Positions 11,002-18,867 of a DNA stretch of 64,000 nucleotides are shown here, one piece after another. Location of the stretch: assembly GCF_030732225.1 (NCBI RefSeq), contig NZ_CP132230.1, forward strand, positions 1,082,001-1,146,000. Direction: 5' to 3'. The notes beneath the pieces were generated by a model. The model did no database searches, was not told where the DNA came from, and saw only the letters and a program-made list of their open reading frames with translations. The position numbers and the translations under genes were made by a program. The first letter of the stretch is position 1; the number at the start of each line of letters is the position of its first letter. This DNA is from Streptococcus iniae. GTDB taxonomy: Bacteria > Bacillota > Bacilli > Lactobacillales > Streptococcaceae.

Positions 11002-11985
11002 AGTAATTTCTCAAAGTAAGTTCCGTCTGCCCTCCAAAACCGGAAGTTAGTGTGAAAAGGATTTTTATGGTGGAATTAAGTCTGAGACGTTTGGATTAGA
11101 AATGAGTTTATCCATCATGACAAAACACAAACACCTAACTCTCTCAGACCGTAATGACATCCAATCTGGTTTGGATAGAGGAGAAACCTTTAAAGCCATC
11201 GGGCTTAATCTACTGAAACACCCTACTACTATCGCAAAAGAAGTCAAACGAAATAAGCAACTAAGAGAATCAACCAAAGACTGCCTAGACTGTCCGCTAC
11301 TAAGAAAAGCTCCCTATGTTTGTAATGGGTGTCCAAAGAGGAGGATCAACTGTGGTTACAAGAAGACCTTCTATCTTGCTAAGCAAGCTCAAAGGAACTA
11401 CGAAAAACTTTTAGTTGAATCTAGAGAAGGAATCCCTTTGAACAAAGAGACCTTCTGGAAAATAGATAGAGTGCTTTCTAATGGGGTCAAGAAGGGTCAA
11501 CGTATCTATCATATCCTCAAAACCAACGATCTAGAAGTGAGTTCTTCAACCGTTTATCGACACATCAAGAAAGGCTACCTATCCATCACACCAATCGACC
11601 TACCTAGAGCTGTGAAGTTCAAAAAAAGGCGAAAGAGCACACTCCCTCCTATTCCAAAAGCGATTAAAGAAGGGCGACGGTACGAGGATTTTATAGAACT
11701 CATGAACCAATCAGAGCTGAACTCCTGGCTTGAAATGGACACGGTTATTGGACGGATTGGTGGAAAGGTCCTTCTCACCTTCAATGTCGCCTTCTGTAAC
11801 TTCATCTTTGCCAAACTGATGGATTCTAAGACAGCTATCGAAACTGCTAAACACATACAGGTCATTAAGAGGACACTCTATGATAACAAGAGAGACTTCT
11901 TCGAACTCTTTCCTGTTATCTGAATCGGTTACACTAAACTAGACAGAATTTATAAAGTGTTCTACACTAAAGAAAATAGGAGAAT

Positions 11986-12279
11986 ATGATGTCTAGAAAA
12001 ATACGTCGCCACTTCACTGATGACTTTAAGCAACAAATCGTTGACCTTCACCATGCAGGGATGAAACGAAGTGAGCTTATCAAAGAATATGAGTTAACCC
12101 CATCAACCTTCGATAAGTGGGTTCGTCAGGCAAAAACAACTGGGTCATTTAAAACGATTGATAATCTGACAGATGAACAGCGTGAACTGATTGAACTCCG
12201 AAAACGCAATAAAGAACTCGAAATGCAGCTAGATATCCTAAAGCAAGCGGCAGTGATTATGGCACGAAAAGAGAAGTAA
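11986..12279 (+). CDS. IS3-family transposase OrfA
   Basis: A 97-residue DNA-binding protein of an IS3-group element, with an N-terminal helix-turn-helix (FTDDFKQQIVDLH to TFDKWVRQAK, about 8-43) and a C-terminal leucine-zipper-like coiled coil (ELIELRKRNKELEMQLDILK, about 66-87). It is preceded by AGGAGAATATG. Its last codons contain CGAAAAG, where a -1 shift would fuse it to OrfB. Confidence 0.92.
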   Translation: MMSRKIRRHFTDDFKQQIVDLHHAGMKRSELIKEYELTPSTFDKWVRQAKTTGSFKTIDNLTDEQRELIELRKRNKELEMQLDILKQAAVIMARKEK

Positions 12280-12314
12280 TCACTGCTAATAAGGATAAAT
12301 ATAGCATTTCAGCT

Positions 12315-13094
12315 ATGTGTCGTTGGTTGAACATTCCTCGTTCTAGCTATTACTACAAGACTGTTAAACCAGTCTCTGAAGCGGAACTTGAAGAAAATAT
12401 CAAAGCTATTTTTCTCGAAAGTAAGGCCAGATACGGTGCTAGGAAAATCAAGAAATGTTTGGAAAATGAAGGTATCCAGCGGTCTCGTCGTCGGATTCGT
12501 CGCATCATGCACAGACTCAACTTAGTATCTGTTTATCAGAAAGCAGTCTTCAAGCCACATTCAAAAGGTAAGAATGAGGTAGCTATTCCTAATCACTTAG
12601 CCAGACAATTTCATCAAGAAAAGCCTCTAAAAGCTTTAGTGACAGACTTAACCTACGTTCGTGTCGGTAATGGCTGGGCTTATGTTTGTTTCATTATGGA
12701 CCTCTACAACCGTGAAATCATTGGCTTATCGGTTGGTTGGCACAAGACAGCAGAGCTGGTGAAACAAGCGATTCAGAGTATTCCTTACGCTCTGACCAAG
12801 GTCAAGATATTCCATTCGGACAGAGGAAAAGAGTTCGACAATGCCTTGATAGATGATGTGCTTACAGCCTTTGATATCAAACGCTCACTTAGTCAAGCAG
12901 GTTGTCCTTACGACAATGCCGTAGCTGAGAGCACCTATCGCGCTTTCAAAATAGAATTTGTCCACCAGGAAACTTTCCAGACGCTAGAAGAATTGGCCCT
13001 TAAAACCAAGGACTATGTCCACTGGTGGAATCACCACCGCATTCATGGTAGTCTAAACTATCAGACGCCCATGACCAAAAGATTAACGGTCTAA
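12315..13094 (+). CDS. IS3-family transposase OrfB (DDE integrase domain)
   Basis: This is the catalytic part of the IS3 transposase, with an HTH_21 region followed by an rve integrase domain. The DDE residues are visible as VTDLTYV, HSDRGKEFDN and NAVAESTYRAFK, with nothing broken. From its first ATG it is 259 residues. The frame is open upstream to about 12267, so the native product is probably OrfAB made by -1 frameshifting near 12266-12271 (AAAAG). It is presumably functional. Confidence 0.92.
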   Translation: MCRWLNIPRSSYYYKTVKPVSEAELEENIKAIFLESKARYGARKIKKCLENEGIQRSRRRIRRIMHRLNLVSVYQKAVFKPHSKGKNEVAIPNHLARQFHQEKPLKALVTDLTYVRVGNGWAYVCFIMDLYNREIIGLSVGWHKTAELVKQAIQSIPYALTKVKIFHSDRGKEFDNALIDDVLTAFDIKRSLSQAGCPYDNAVAESTYRAFKIEFVHQETFQTLEELALKTKDYVHWWNHHRIHGSLNYQTPMTKRLTV

Positions 13095-13505
13095 TAAAAA
13101 CACTTTATAAATCTTGTACAGAAAACTGTTGCCTTTTCAATCCTAACGGATAATGGTGGGGAATTCGCTAGAGTGGATGATATTGAGATAGATGTTTGTG
13201 GACAGTCTCAACTCTTCTTTTGTGACCCTAATCGGTCTGACCAGAAAGCAAGAATCGAGAAGAATCATACCCTCGTGAGAGACATACTGCCTAAGGGGAC
13301 TTCCTTCGACAACTTGACTCAAGAGGACATTAATCTGGCACTATCTCATATCAACAGCGTTAAGAGACAGGCTCTAAATGGTAAAACGGCTTATGAGCTA
13401 TTCTCTTTTACTTACGGAAAAGACATCGCAAGTATACTCGGTATTGAGGAAATTACTGCGGAAGACGTCTGCCAATCTCCCAAACTATTAAAAGACAAAA
13501 TCTAA

Positions 13506-13778
13506 TAAAAGACAAAATCTAACCTAATCAACTAACTGATACAACCTAAACGTCTCACACTAACTTCAACCATAGCGGAACTTAATCTGAAACGCTTTCA
13601 GATGAGGAGGTTTTCTTGTACCCTTTTTTTGCGATTTTTAACTCTGAAAACCTATGAAATCAAGTATTATAAAAACCAACGGAACTTAGTCTGAGACGGA
13701 TTTTCGTTGGTTTTTATTGGTTTTTATCAGACTAAATTCCATTTCTACTAGAGGTGGAACTTACTTTGAGAATTTAGC
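13506..13778 (+). other. Right end of IS30 copy 1: iterons and hairpins, no gene
   Basis: The 365-bp gap between the transposase remnant and the tautomerase gene is mostly IS30 end DNA. It holds four related motifs in series: CGTCTCACACTAACTTC, GGAACTTAATCTGAAACG, GGAACTTAGTCTGAGACG and GGAACTTACTTTGAGA. An 11-bp hairpin surrounds the third. The same layout is present in the second copy. These look like transposase-binding repeats plus a terminator. Confidence 0.7.
13671..13715 (+). terminator. IS30 end hairpin/terminator, copy 1
   Basis: AAAAACCAACG at 13671-13681 pairs perfectly with CGTTGGTTTTT at 13705-13715. The matching hairpin in copy 2 has two compensatory base-pair changes, which supports a structured RNA or DNA element. 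Confidence 0.7.
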
Positions 13779-13791
13779 AAGAAAACACTTT
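13779..13791. repeat. Right copy of 13-bp duplication flanking IS30 copy 1
   Basis: AAGAAAACACTTT, identical to 10989-11001. Confidence 0.8.
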
Positions 13792-13816
13792 CATCACTCA
13801 TGGATTTTATGTCTAT

Positions 13817-13846
13817 TTGTCTATTTAGTAACTAAAATGGTAAAAT
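13817..13846 (+). promoter_or_regulatory. Promoter of the tautomerase gene
   Basis: TTGTCT, 18 bp, TAAAAT with TGG before the -10 (extended -10). It is 25 bp upstream of the start codon and just outside the IS30 duplication, so the insertion left it intact. Confidence 0.55.
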
Positions 13847-13870
13847 AGTAAAAAAGAAAAGGAGATACTT

Positions 13871-14056
13871 ATGCCATTTGTTACAATTGATTTATTTGAA
13901 GGTCGTAGCCAAGAACAGAAAAAACAATTAGCCCGTGAAGTCACTGAAGTTGTTTCTCGAATTGCAAATGCCCCCAAAGAAAATATTCATGTCATTATCA
14001 ATGACCTACCCGAGGGCACCTACTTCCCTCAAGGTGAGATGAAAACGAAAAATTAA
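13871..14056 (+). CDS. 4-oxalocrotonate tautomerase family protein
   Basis: A 61-residue small tautomerase. After removal of Met1 the catalytic Pro1 is exposed (MPFVTIDLFEGRS), and conserved K/R residues and the VIINDLP strand near residues 42-48 follow. Length and sequence match the 4-OT/DmpI/YwhB family, which keto-enol isomerises 2-oxo acids. The physiological substrate in streptococci is unknown. AAGGAG is well spaced before the ATG. It originally neighboured tdk before the IS30 insertion (inferred). Confidence 0.9.
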   Translation: MPFVTIDLFEGRSQEQKKQLAREVTEVVSRIANAPKENIHVIINDLPEGTYFPQGEMKTKN

Positions 14057-14058
14057 AA

Positions 14059-14082
14059 AAGAGGCTTTATAGCCTTATTTTT
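14059..14082 (+). terminator. Weak terminator after the tautomerase gene
   Basis: AGGCT, loop TTAT, AGCCT followed by a T-rich stretch. The short stem may allow read-through into apbE. Confidence 0.4.
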
Positions 14083-14103
14083 CTATAGAATTTAGGTGAG
14101 AAT

Positions 14104-15039
14104 GTGATTCAAACAAAAGAGTTAAGAATGATGGGAACTGTCATCACTATCCAAATAGAGTCAGATAAGGCAAGTAGGCAAATTGAAACTGTTTGTCAGC
14201 TTTTAGAGACCTATAATCATCGCTTTAGTGCTAATGATGAGGACTCTGAACTGATGCAAATCAACCATATGGCTGGTATTGAGGAAGTTTCTGTACATCC
14301 TGACTTATACCAACTTATAAAGGTTGGCAAAGAACATAGCCTTAGTGAACCCAGTAATCTTAATATAGCCATTGGCCCCTTAGTTCAAAGCTGGCGGATT
14401 GGTTTTTCTGATGCCACTGTTCCTGAATCAAGCACTGTTTTGGAGAAATTAAAAAAAACGGCCCCTCAAAAAATTCTTCTTAACGATCAGAAAAAAACTG
14501 TTTTGCTTGAAGAAAAAGAAATGAAAATTGATTTGGGTGCTTTAGCAAAAGGTTATATTGCTGATAAAGTGCTGTCATATCTTATTGAAGACGGCATCGA
14601 TTCAGCACTCATCAACCTAGGTGGCAATGTTCTTGTTCATGGAAAAAACCCTAAACGTCAGGATGGCCTCTTCTACATTGGCATTCAACATCCAGTGAAA
14701 ACTCGTGGTCAGAACATTGGTATCATAAAAACTGAAAATATGTCTGTTGTTACCTCGGGTATTTATGAACGGCATTTAAGCGTTAATGGAAAAGATTACC
14801 ACCATATTTTTGATCGAAAAACAGGGTATCCCATTGAAACTGATATGACTAGCTTGACAATTGTGGCTAAGTCTTCGCTTGATTGTGAGATATGGACAAC
14901 TCGATTATTTGGTTTACCATCTTTAACTGTTTATAACCTCCTTAACGCAAGCCCAGATATTGACGGGATTATCATTACTAAAGATCAAAAGATTGTTGTA
15001 TCGGATGGATTAAAAACCTCCTTTCAGTTAGTGTTTTAA
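14104..15039 (+). CDS. apbE: FAD:protein FMN transferase (ApbE), cytosolic type
   Basis: ApbE moves FMN from FAD to a Thr/Ser in a target flavoprotein. The 311-residue protein shows the family motifs: the MGT start of the fold, DLGALAKGYIADK (metal and FAD site, about 140-152), NLGGN, and HHIFDRKTGYP near residue 238-248. It begins with GTG preceded by AGGTGAG. It has no signal peptide or lipobox, while many ApbE proteins are lipoproteins, so the target should be cytoplasmic. No obvious target flavoprotein lies nearby. The gene precedes an IS3 remnant and is probably the end of its transcription unit. Confidence 0.88.
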   Translation: MIQTKELRMMGTVITIQIESDKASRQIETVCQLLETYNHRFSANDEDSELMQINHMAGIEEVSVHPDLYQLIKVGKEHSLSEPSNLNIAIGPLVQSWRIGFSDATVPESSTVLEKLKKTAPQKILLNDQKKTVLLEEKEMKIDLGALAKGYIADKVLSYLIEDGIDSALINLGGNVLVHGKNPKRQDGLFYIGIQHPVKTRGQNIGIIKTENMSVVTSGIYERHLSVNGKDYHHIFDRKTGYPIETDMTSLTIVAKSSLDCEIWTTRLFGLPSLTVYNLLNASPDIDGIIITKDQKIVVSDGLKTSFQLVF

Positions 15040-15122
15040 GAGAAGCTCCGCAATAATATAAAAGAAAAAAAAGAAACTGAAAAAGGCGCTGCACCTCAAT
15101 AGTGGACAGAAGAAAAACACCA

Positions 15123-15566
15123 TTATGAGACTAGTTTCCGGTATTGAACTGGAGACTGGTCTTTTAATTTCTGTTGAATTCTAGTTTCATTGTAAAATGT
15201 CATGTCATTTTTGAGAATATTTGTTATACTATTTTTAGTTAAGTTTCTCCATTGATGGAGATAGAAGGTTTCAGACTTTAAGACGGAATGAAACCATTCG
15301 ATACAGGCATTATCTGCTGGTGTTCCCTTACGGGACATAGAGCGGGTGATGCCTTTTTCCATGTAAGCCTGATAGTAAGCCTTAGAAGTGTAGACTGAGC
15401 CCTGATCGCTGTGTAAGAGTGCTCCATTGGGTAATTTCAGTTGATTAAGTGTATCTAGTACAAGGTCTGTATCCTGACAATCTGAGATAGTGTAAGTTAG
15501 AATTTCACGGTTATAGAGGTCCATGATTGAAGAGAGATACCGTTTACAGTTACCAAAATAAAACAC
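15123..15566 (-). pseudogene. IS3-family OrfB C-terminal fragment
   Basis: From IMDLYNREILTY onward this is the end of an rve integrase domain, with LLHSDQG (second Asp) and NACIEWFHSVLKSE (Glu) present. The first catalytic Asp and the whole N-terminal half are missing. The first six residues come from the left-end sequence fused by the deletion. It is non-functional. Confidence 0.85.
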
Positions 15567-15604
15567 TCCTGTTTCTAGTTTACTAGAATTCTTCAGGAGT
15601 GTTT
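15561..15604. repeat. IS3-remnant left-end hairpin, copy at 15.6 kb
   Basis: AAACACTCCTG at 15561-15571 pairs with CAGGAGTGTTT at 15594-15604, with an inner TTCTAG/CTAGAA pair. The sequence is repeated at 54946-54989. It lies downstream of pbuX and may now serve as its terminator. Confidence 0.7.
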
Positions 15605-15650
15605 TTCTTGTGTCTCATTTGATGGGTTCAGTGCCAAATCAGTTCATTTT

Positions 15651-16919
15651 TTATTTTGACTTACCATTAAAAATCAAGTTTAGGCCAACTGCTGTTACTG
15701 TTGCTATAACAATACCATTTGTTAGAAACATATTTGCAGTGGTTGGTAAGCTTGAGAATAAGTTGGTTCCATTGAACCCAAGTCCTGCAGAAATTGAAAC
15801 AGCTGCAATAATGAAATTATGCTCATTACCTGAAAAATCCACTTGGTTAAGCATCTGCATTCCTTGAAGGGCTACCATTCCAAAGAGAACTAACATAGCA
15901 CCACCAAGTACTGGACTTGGAATCATTTGAGCAAGTGCACCAAATTTAGGCAATAAACCAATGACTACCAAGAAAGCTGCTGTGTAGTAGATTGGGCGAC
16001 GTGTTTTAATGCCTGATAGTTTAACCAAACCAACATTTTGAGAAAATCCTGTATAGGGAAAAGTATTGAAGATACCACCAAGTAAGACTGCAAAACCTTC
16101 TGAACGGTAACCATTTCTTAACCTGTTAGCATCAAGTTTGTCACCTGTAATATCAGAAAGTGCTAGGTAAACACCCGTTGATTCAACCATTGAGACTGTT
16201 GCAATAATACACATCATTACAATTGATGTGATTTCAAATTTAGGTGCTCCAAAGTAAAATGGTGTTGGAATATGAACCCAAGGGGCATTTGCCACTGCAC
16301 CGGTATCAACGAGTCCCATCATCGCTGCTACTAAGGTCCCTACGACAAGACCAATCAAAATGGCAATAGACTTGATAAAACCAGTTGCAATTTTTTGGAC
16401 GGCTAGGATAATCACAATAGTCAGCATAGCTAATAAAAGACTCTCTTGTGTTGGCTTAGCAACGTTATTACCCATGTTTCCCATTGCTACAGGAATTAAT
16501 GACAAGCCAATAGTAGTAATAACAGAGCCGGTAACAATCGCTGGGAAAAAGCGAGCAACTTTAGAAAAAATACCAGCAACAAGAACAACATAAATCCCTG
16601 ATGCAATCAAGGCGCCAAACATTGCGCCTGAGCCTTGATGGGCACCAATAATAGACAAGGGTGCTACAGATTGAAAGGCACAACCAAGAACAACTGGAAG
16701 CCCAACACCAAAATGCTTATTAAGTTGTAGCTGTAAGAACGTTGCAATTCCACACATAAAAATATCTGTCGAGATAAGATAGGTTAATTCTTTGGCTGAA
16801 TAGCCTAGAGCCCCTGCAATCATGATTGGAACAAGAATAGATCCTGCATACATTGACAATAAATGTTGAAGACCTAAAACAGCTGATTGGGAATGAGAGT
16901 GTTCTTGTTTTGCTGACAT
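15651..16919 (-). CDS. pbuX: Xanthine permease
   Basis: A nucleobase/ascorbate transporter (NAT/NCS2) family permease of 422 residues that imports xanthine by proton symport. About 12-14 hydrophobic segments are evident, with the family loop TFPYTGFSQNVGLVKLSG at roughly 284-301, where NCS2 proteins carry the substrate-determining Q/N residues. Its start overlaps the xpt stop by one base (TAATG). Together with xpt it forms the guanine-riboswitch-controlled salvage operon. The IS3 remnant begins just after its stop codon. Confidence 0.93.
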   Translation of the reverse strand: MSAKQEHSHSQSAVLGLQHLLSMYAGSILVPIMIAGALGYSAKELTYLISTDIFMCGIATFLQLQLNKHFGVGLPVVLGCAFQSVAPLSIIGAHQGSGAMFGALIASGIYVVLVAGIFSKVARFFPAIVTGSVITTIGLSLIPVAMGNMGNNVAKPTQESLLLAMLTIVIILAVQKIATGFIKSIAILIGLVVGTLVAAMMGLVDTGAVANAPWVHIPTPFYFGAPKFEITSIVMMCIIATVSMVESTGVYLALSDITGDKLDANRLRNGYRSEGFAVLLGGIFNTFPYTGFSQNVGLVKLSGIKTRRPIYYTAAFLVVIGLLPKFGALAQMIPSPVLGGAMLVLFGMVALQGMQMLNQVDFSGNEHNFIIAAVSISAGLGFNGTNLFSSLPTTANMFLTNGIVIATVTAVGLNLIFNGKSK

Positions 16920-17500
16920 TATGCGTCTGCCTCCATAAAGTTTAAGGTACCATTTTCAAAGTTTTTGATACGAGCAAGTGATGTTACTTCCACACCTTGT
17001 GCTTCTAATAACTGACGACCATCTTGAAAAGATTTTTCAATAACAATGCCAACACCAAGAACTTGTGCTCCAGCTTGATTAATAATATCAATCAAACCTT
17101 TTGCAGCTTGGCCATTAGCAAGAAAATCATCAATGATTAAAACCTTATCAGAGTCTGATAAGAATCGACCATTAATGGATACAGTGCTAGTTACCTGTTT
17201 GGTAAAGGAATAGACTTCTGCTGTTAAAATTCCCTCCGTCATTGTAATGTTTTTATGTTTTTTAGCAAAAATCATAGGGACATTCAAGGCCTCGGCGGCA
17301 TAAACGGCTGGTACAATTCCTGATGCTTCAATGGTAACTACTTTGGTAATTCCTTTGTCAGAATATTTGTCAGCAAAAACCTGTCCAATAGCTTTCATTA
17401 ATGTGAAATCAACTTGATGGGTTAAAAAACTATCAACTTTTAAGATGTTGTCTCCTAAAATATCGCCATCATTTAAAATACGTTCTTCCAACAGTTTCAT
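16919..17500 (-). CDS. xpt: Xanthine phosphoribosyltransferase
   Basis: Xpt converts xanthine and PRPP to XMP for guanine nucleotide salvage. I start it at the ATG at 17498-17500 (MKLLEERIL, 193 residues), which has AAGGAG upstream; a longer in-frame start would run into the riboswitch terminator. The PRPP-binding motif is [13 protein letters not shown] at about 120-132, and the EASGIVPA loop lies at 58-65. It is the first gene of the riboswitch operon and is coupled to pbuX. Confidence 0.95.
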   Translation of the reverse strand: MKLLEERILNDGDILGDNILKVDSFLTHQVDFTLMKAIGQVFADKYSDKGITKVVTIEASGIVPAVYAAEALNVPMIFAKKHKNITMTEGILTAEVYSFTKQVTSTVSINGRFLSDSDKVLIIDDFLANGQAAKGLIDIINQAGAQVLGVGIVIEKSFQDGRQLLEAQGVEVTSLARIKNFENGTLNFMEADA

Positions 17501-17534
17501 AAAATTCTCCTTTAAAAATGTTACATTAGAATAC

Positions 17535-17601
17535 AAAAAAGCTTGCTGCAAAACAAGAGACTCTTCCCTTGTTTTGCCAGGTACTTAAACCAAGCAAGCT
17601 C
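17535..17601 (-). terminator. Riboswitch expression-platform terminator
   Basis: The RNA can pair AGCTTGCT(T)GG with the late CAGCAAGCT, and inside it CTGGCAAAACAAG with CTTGTTTTGC, followed by six U. This forms directly after the aptamer and before the xpt ribosome binding site, so guanine binding would stop transcription. Confidence 0.8.
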
Positions 17602-17610
17602 AAAAAGCTC

Positions 17611-17673
17611 ACTTATTGTTAGACATTGCGGTGTCTTGTAGAGACGCTGTGCCTATTCACAGCATAAATAAGT
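17611..17673 (-). promoter_or_regulatory. Guanine riboswitch aptamer (purine class)
   Basis: On the minus strand the outer P1 pairs ACTTAT with ATAAGT. P2 is GCTGTG/CACAGC and P3 is AGACA/TGTCT. The junction sequences GTCTCTAC and the AACAATAAG end match the purine aptamer. The specificity base is C (AACAAT), which by the known rule gives guanine/hypoxanthine rather than adenine. It precedes xpt-pbuX, as in Bacillus subtilis. Confidence 0.92.
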
Positions 17674-17691
17674 AATCACTATTTAATTGTT

Positions 17692-17697
17692 ATTATA
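17692..17697 (-). promoter_or_regulatory. xpt operon -10
   Basis: The minus strand reads TATAAT about 20 bp before the aptamer. The -35 region is weak. Confidence 0.5.
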
Positions 17698-17741
17698 ATG
17701 TACATATTGTATCACGATTTCCACATTTTTCAAGGAAAATT

Positions 17742-18725
17742 TTAGATAGCATCGCCGTTCCAAATGGAATTTTTGACAATGACATAGTCAACACGACGTA
17801 GTGCAGCAAGATCCTTGCCACCAGCATAAGAAATAGATGATTGCAAATCCTGTTGCATCTCGGTTAAAGTATCAGAAAGATGCCCTTTTGTTGGTAGTAA
17901 GATTTTTTTACCTTCAACATTCTTATGCTCCCCTTTTTGATATTCCGAAGCTGATCCATAATATTCTTTAAATGTTTCTCCGTCAATCTCAACTGTTTTT
18001 CCTGGGCTTTCAACATGTCCAGCAAATAAAGAACCAATCATAACCATGCTTGCCCCAAAGCGAATTGACTTTGCAATGTCACCGTGTGTTCTAATACCAC
18101 CATCAGCAATAATTGGTTTTTGAGCAGCTTTAGCGCACCAACGTAGTGCAGCTAATTGCCAGCCCCCTGTTCCAAAACCAGTTTTAACCTTAGTGATACA
18201 AACTTTCCCTGGGCCGATACCAACTTTTGTAGCATCAGCACCAGCATTTTCCAATTCACGGACTGCTTCAGGAGTTCCAACATTTCCTGCAATAACAAAG
18301 GTCTGTGGCAATTCTGATTTGATATGTTTAATCATCTCAATAACACTATTGGCATGGCCATGAGCGATGTCGATAGTAATAAATTCTGGAGCATCATCTT
18401 TAAGTGATGAAACAAAGGCATATTCATAATCTTTAACACCTACTGAAATCGAGGCAATTAATTTTTGATCATGCATCCGTTTAATGAAAGGTTTACGACT
18501 TTCTTCATCAAAACGATGCATAATATAGAAATAACCTTCTTTTGCACATTTTTCAGCAATGGTCTCATCCATAATGGTTTGCATATTAGCTGGGATAACT
18601 GGTAACTTAAAGGTATAGTTTCCTAATTTAACACTAGTATCAGCTTCTGAACGGCTGTTGATTATGCATTTATTAGGGATTAACTGAATATCTTCATAAT
18701 CAAATACAGGCATGTAATTAAACAT
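17742..18725 (-). CDS. guaC: GMP reductase
   Basis: GuaC reduces GMP to IMP with NADPH, returning guanine nucleotides to the adenine branch. The 327-residue protein has the IMPDH/GMPR barrel, the catalytic C176 in [24 protein letters not shown] for phosphate binding, and the IWNGD C-terminus. No CBS domain is present, which separates it from GuaB. It is monocistronic with a strong promoter and a leader of about 105 nt containing two hairpins. Its position next to the guanine-riboswitch operon makes this a purine-salvage locus. Confidence 0.95.
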   Translation of the reverse strand: MFNYMPVFDYEDIQLIPNKCIINSRSEADTSVKLGNYTFKLPVIPANMQTIMDETIAEKCAKEGYFYIMHRFDEESRKPFIKRMHDQKLIASISVGVKDYEYAFVSSLKDDAPEFITIDIAHGHANSVIEMIKHIKSELPQTFVIAGNVGTPEAVRELENAGADATKVGIGPGKVCITKVKTGFGTGGWQLAALRWCAKAAQKPIIADGGIRTHGDIAKSIRFGASMVMIGSLFAGHVESPGKTVEIDGETFKEYYGSASEYQKGEHKNVEGKKILLPTKGHLSDTLTEMQQDLQSSISYAGGKDLAALRRVDYVIVKNSIWNGDAI

Positions 18726-18745
18726 ATGGCTTTCTCCTTTTACAG

Positions 18746-18765
18746 ACCAATGCTAGTGCATTGGT
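18746..18765 (-). promoter_or_regulatory. Hairpin just before the guaC ribosome binding site
   Basis: ACCAATGC, loop ACTA, GCATTGGT: a perfect 8-bp stem ending 9 bases before AGGAG. It could gate ribosome access or serve as half of an attenuator. Confidence 0.6.
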
Positions 18766-18798
18766 TCTCAAACAAAAATGACCTTCCTATAACCTCTT

Positions 18799-18835
18799 AC
18801 AAGGCATCGCTGGGTAAAAACTTACCCTTCCTTGT
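18799..18835 (-). promoter_or_regulatory. Structured 5' end of guaC leader RNA (unassigned)
   Basis: The minus strand reads ACAAGG, AA, GGGTAA, loop GTTT, TTACCC, AGCGATG, CCTTGT. This is an inner perfect 6-bp hairpin enclosed by an outer 6-bp stem with an asymmetric 2/7 internal loop, placed at or within a few bases of the predicted transcript start. It does not match the purine, PRPP, ppGpp or preQ1 consensus patterns I know. Regulatory function is inferred. Confidence 0.5.
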
Positions 18836-18838
18836 TCA

Positions 18839-18867
18839 ATATTAAAACTTAGTTTATTTTTTGTCAA
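18839..18867 (-). promoter_or_regulatory. guaC promoter
   Basis: TTGACA, 17 bp, TAATAT on the minus strand. This is the strongest -35 match in the window. It predicts a transcript start near 18832. Confidence 0.8.

Larger units (their letters stand above)
11921..13139 (+). mobile_element. IS3-family element (IS981-like), complete
   Basis: The element is 1219 bp and begins and ends with TGAA. Terminal inverted repeats extend over about 40 bp and share ATTTATAAAGTGTT at their inner edge. The 3-bp target duplication ATC is at 11918-11920 and 13140-13142. It carries orfA and orfB in a -1 frame relation. Size and protein sequences resemble lactococcal IS981 (recalled, not searched). Confidence 0.9.
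11102..13505 (+). pseudogene. IS30-family transposase, split by IS3 insertion
   Basis: The N-terminal 273 codons (11102-11923) read MSLSIMTKHKHLTLS through the helix-turn-helix, the CLDC and CNGC cysteine pairs and the first catalytic Asp (LEMDTVIG). They run into a TGA supplied by the first bases of the IS3 element. The rest resumes at 13143 with LTDNGGEF (second Asp) and reaches stop at 13503-13505 through the catalytic Glu (ARIEKNH). The two halves align end to end with the intact transposase at 59984-61165, so there is no loss beyond the insertion. No active transposase is expected from this copy, although the intact copy could mobilise its ends. Confidence 0.92.
11002..13778 (+). mobile_element. 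IS30-family element, copy 1, interrupted by an IS3-family element
   Basis: The left end AGTAATTTCTCAAAGTAAG and the right end CTTTGAGAATTTAGC are imperfect inverted repeats (core TCTCAAAGTAAGTTCC) flanked by a 13-bp direct repeat. Without the 1219-bp insertion and its 3-bp duplication the element is 1555 bp, against 1538 bp for the intact copy at 59884-61421. It lies between the tautomerase gene and tdk. The end bases are uncertain by one or two positions. Confidence 0.88.
15085..15635 (-). mobile_element. Internally deleted IS3-family remnant with both ends
   Basis: The outer 35 bp on both sides are imperfect inverted repeats (CGCTGCACC and CACTGAACCC at the tips, both reaching AAGAAAAACAC). 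The body keeps only the last 140 or so codons of orfB, joined to about 70 bp of left-end DNA. AAA flanks each side as a possible 3-bp duplication. The same left end occurs at 54946-55020. The element cannot encode a transposase. Confidence 0.75.

Noticed and set aside
15040..15635. A functional transposase at 15.1-15.6 kb
   Set aside because: The first catalytic Asp and the whole DNA-binding part are missing, so it can only be a remnant.
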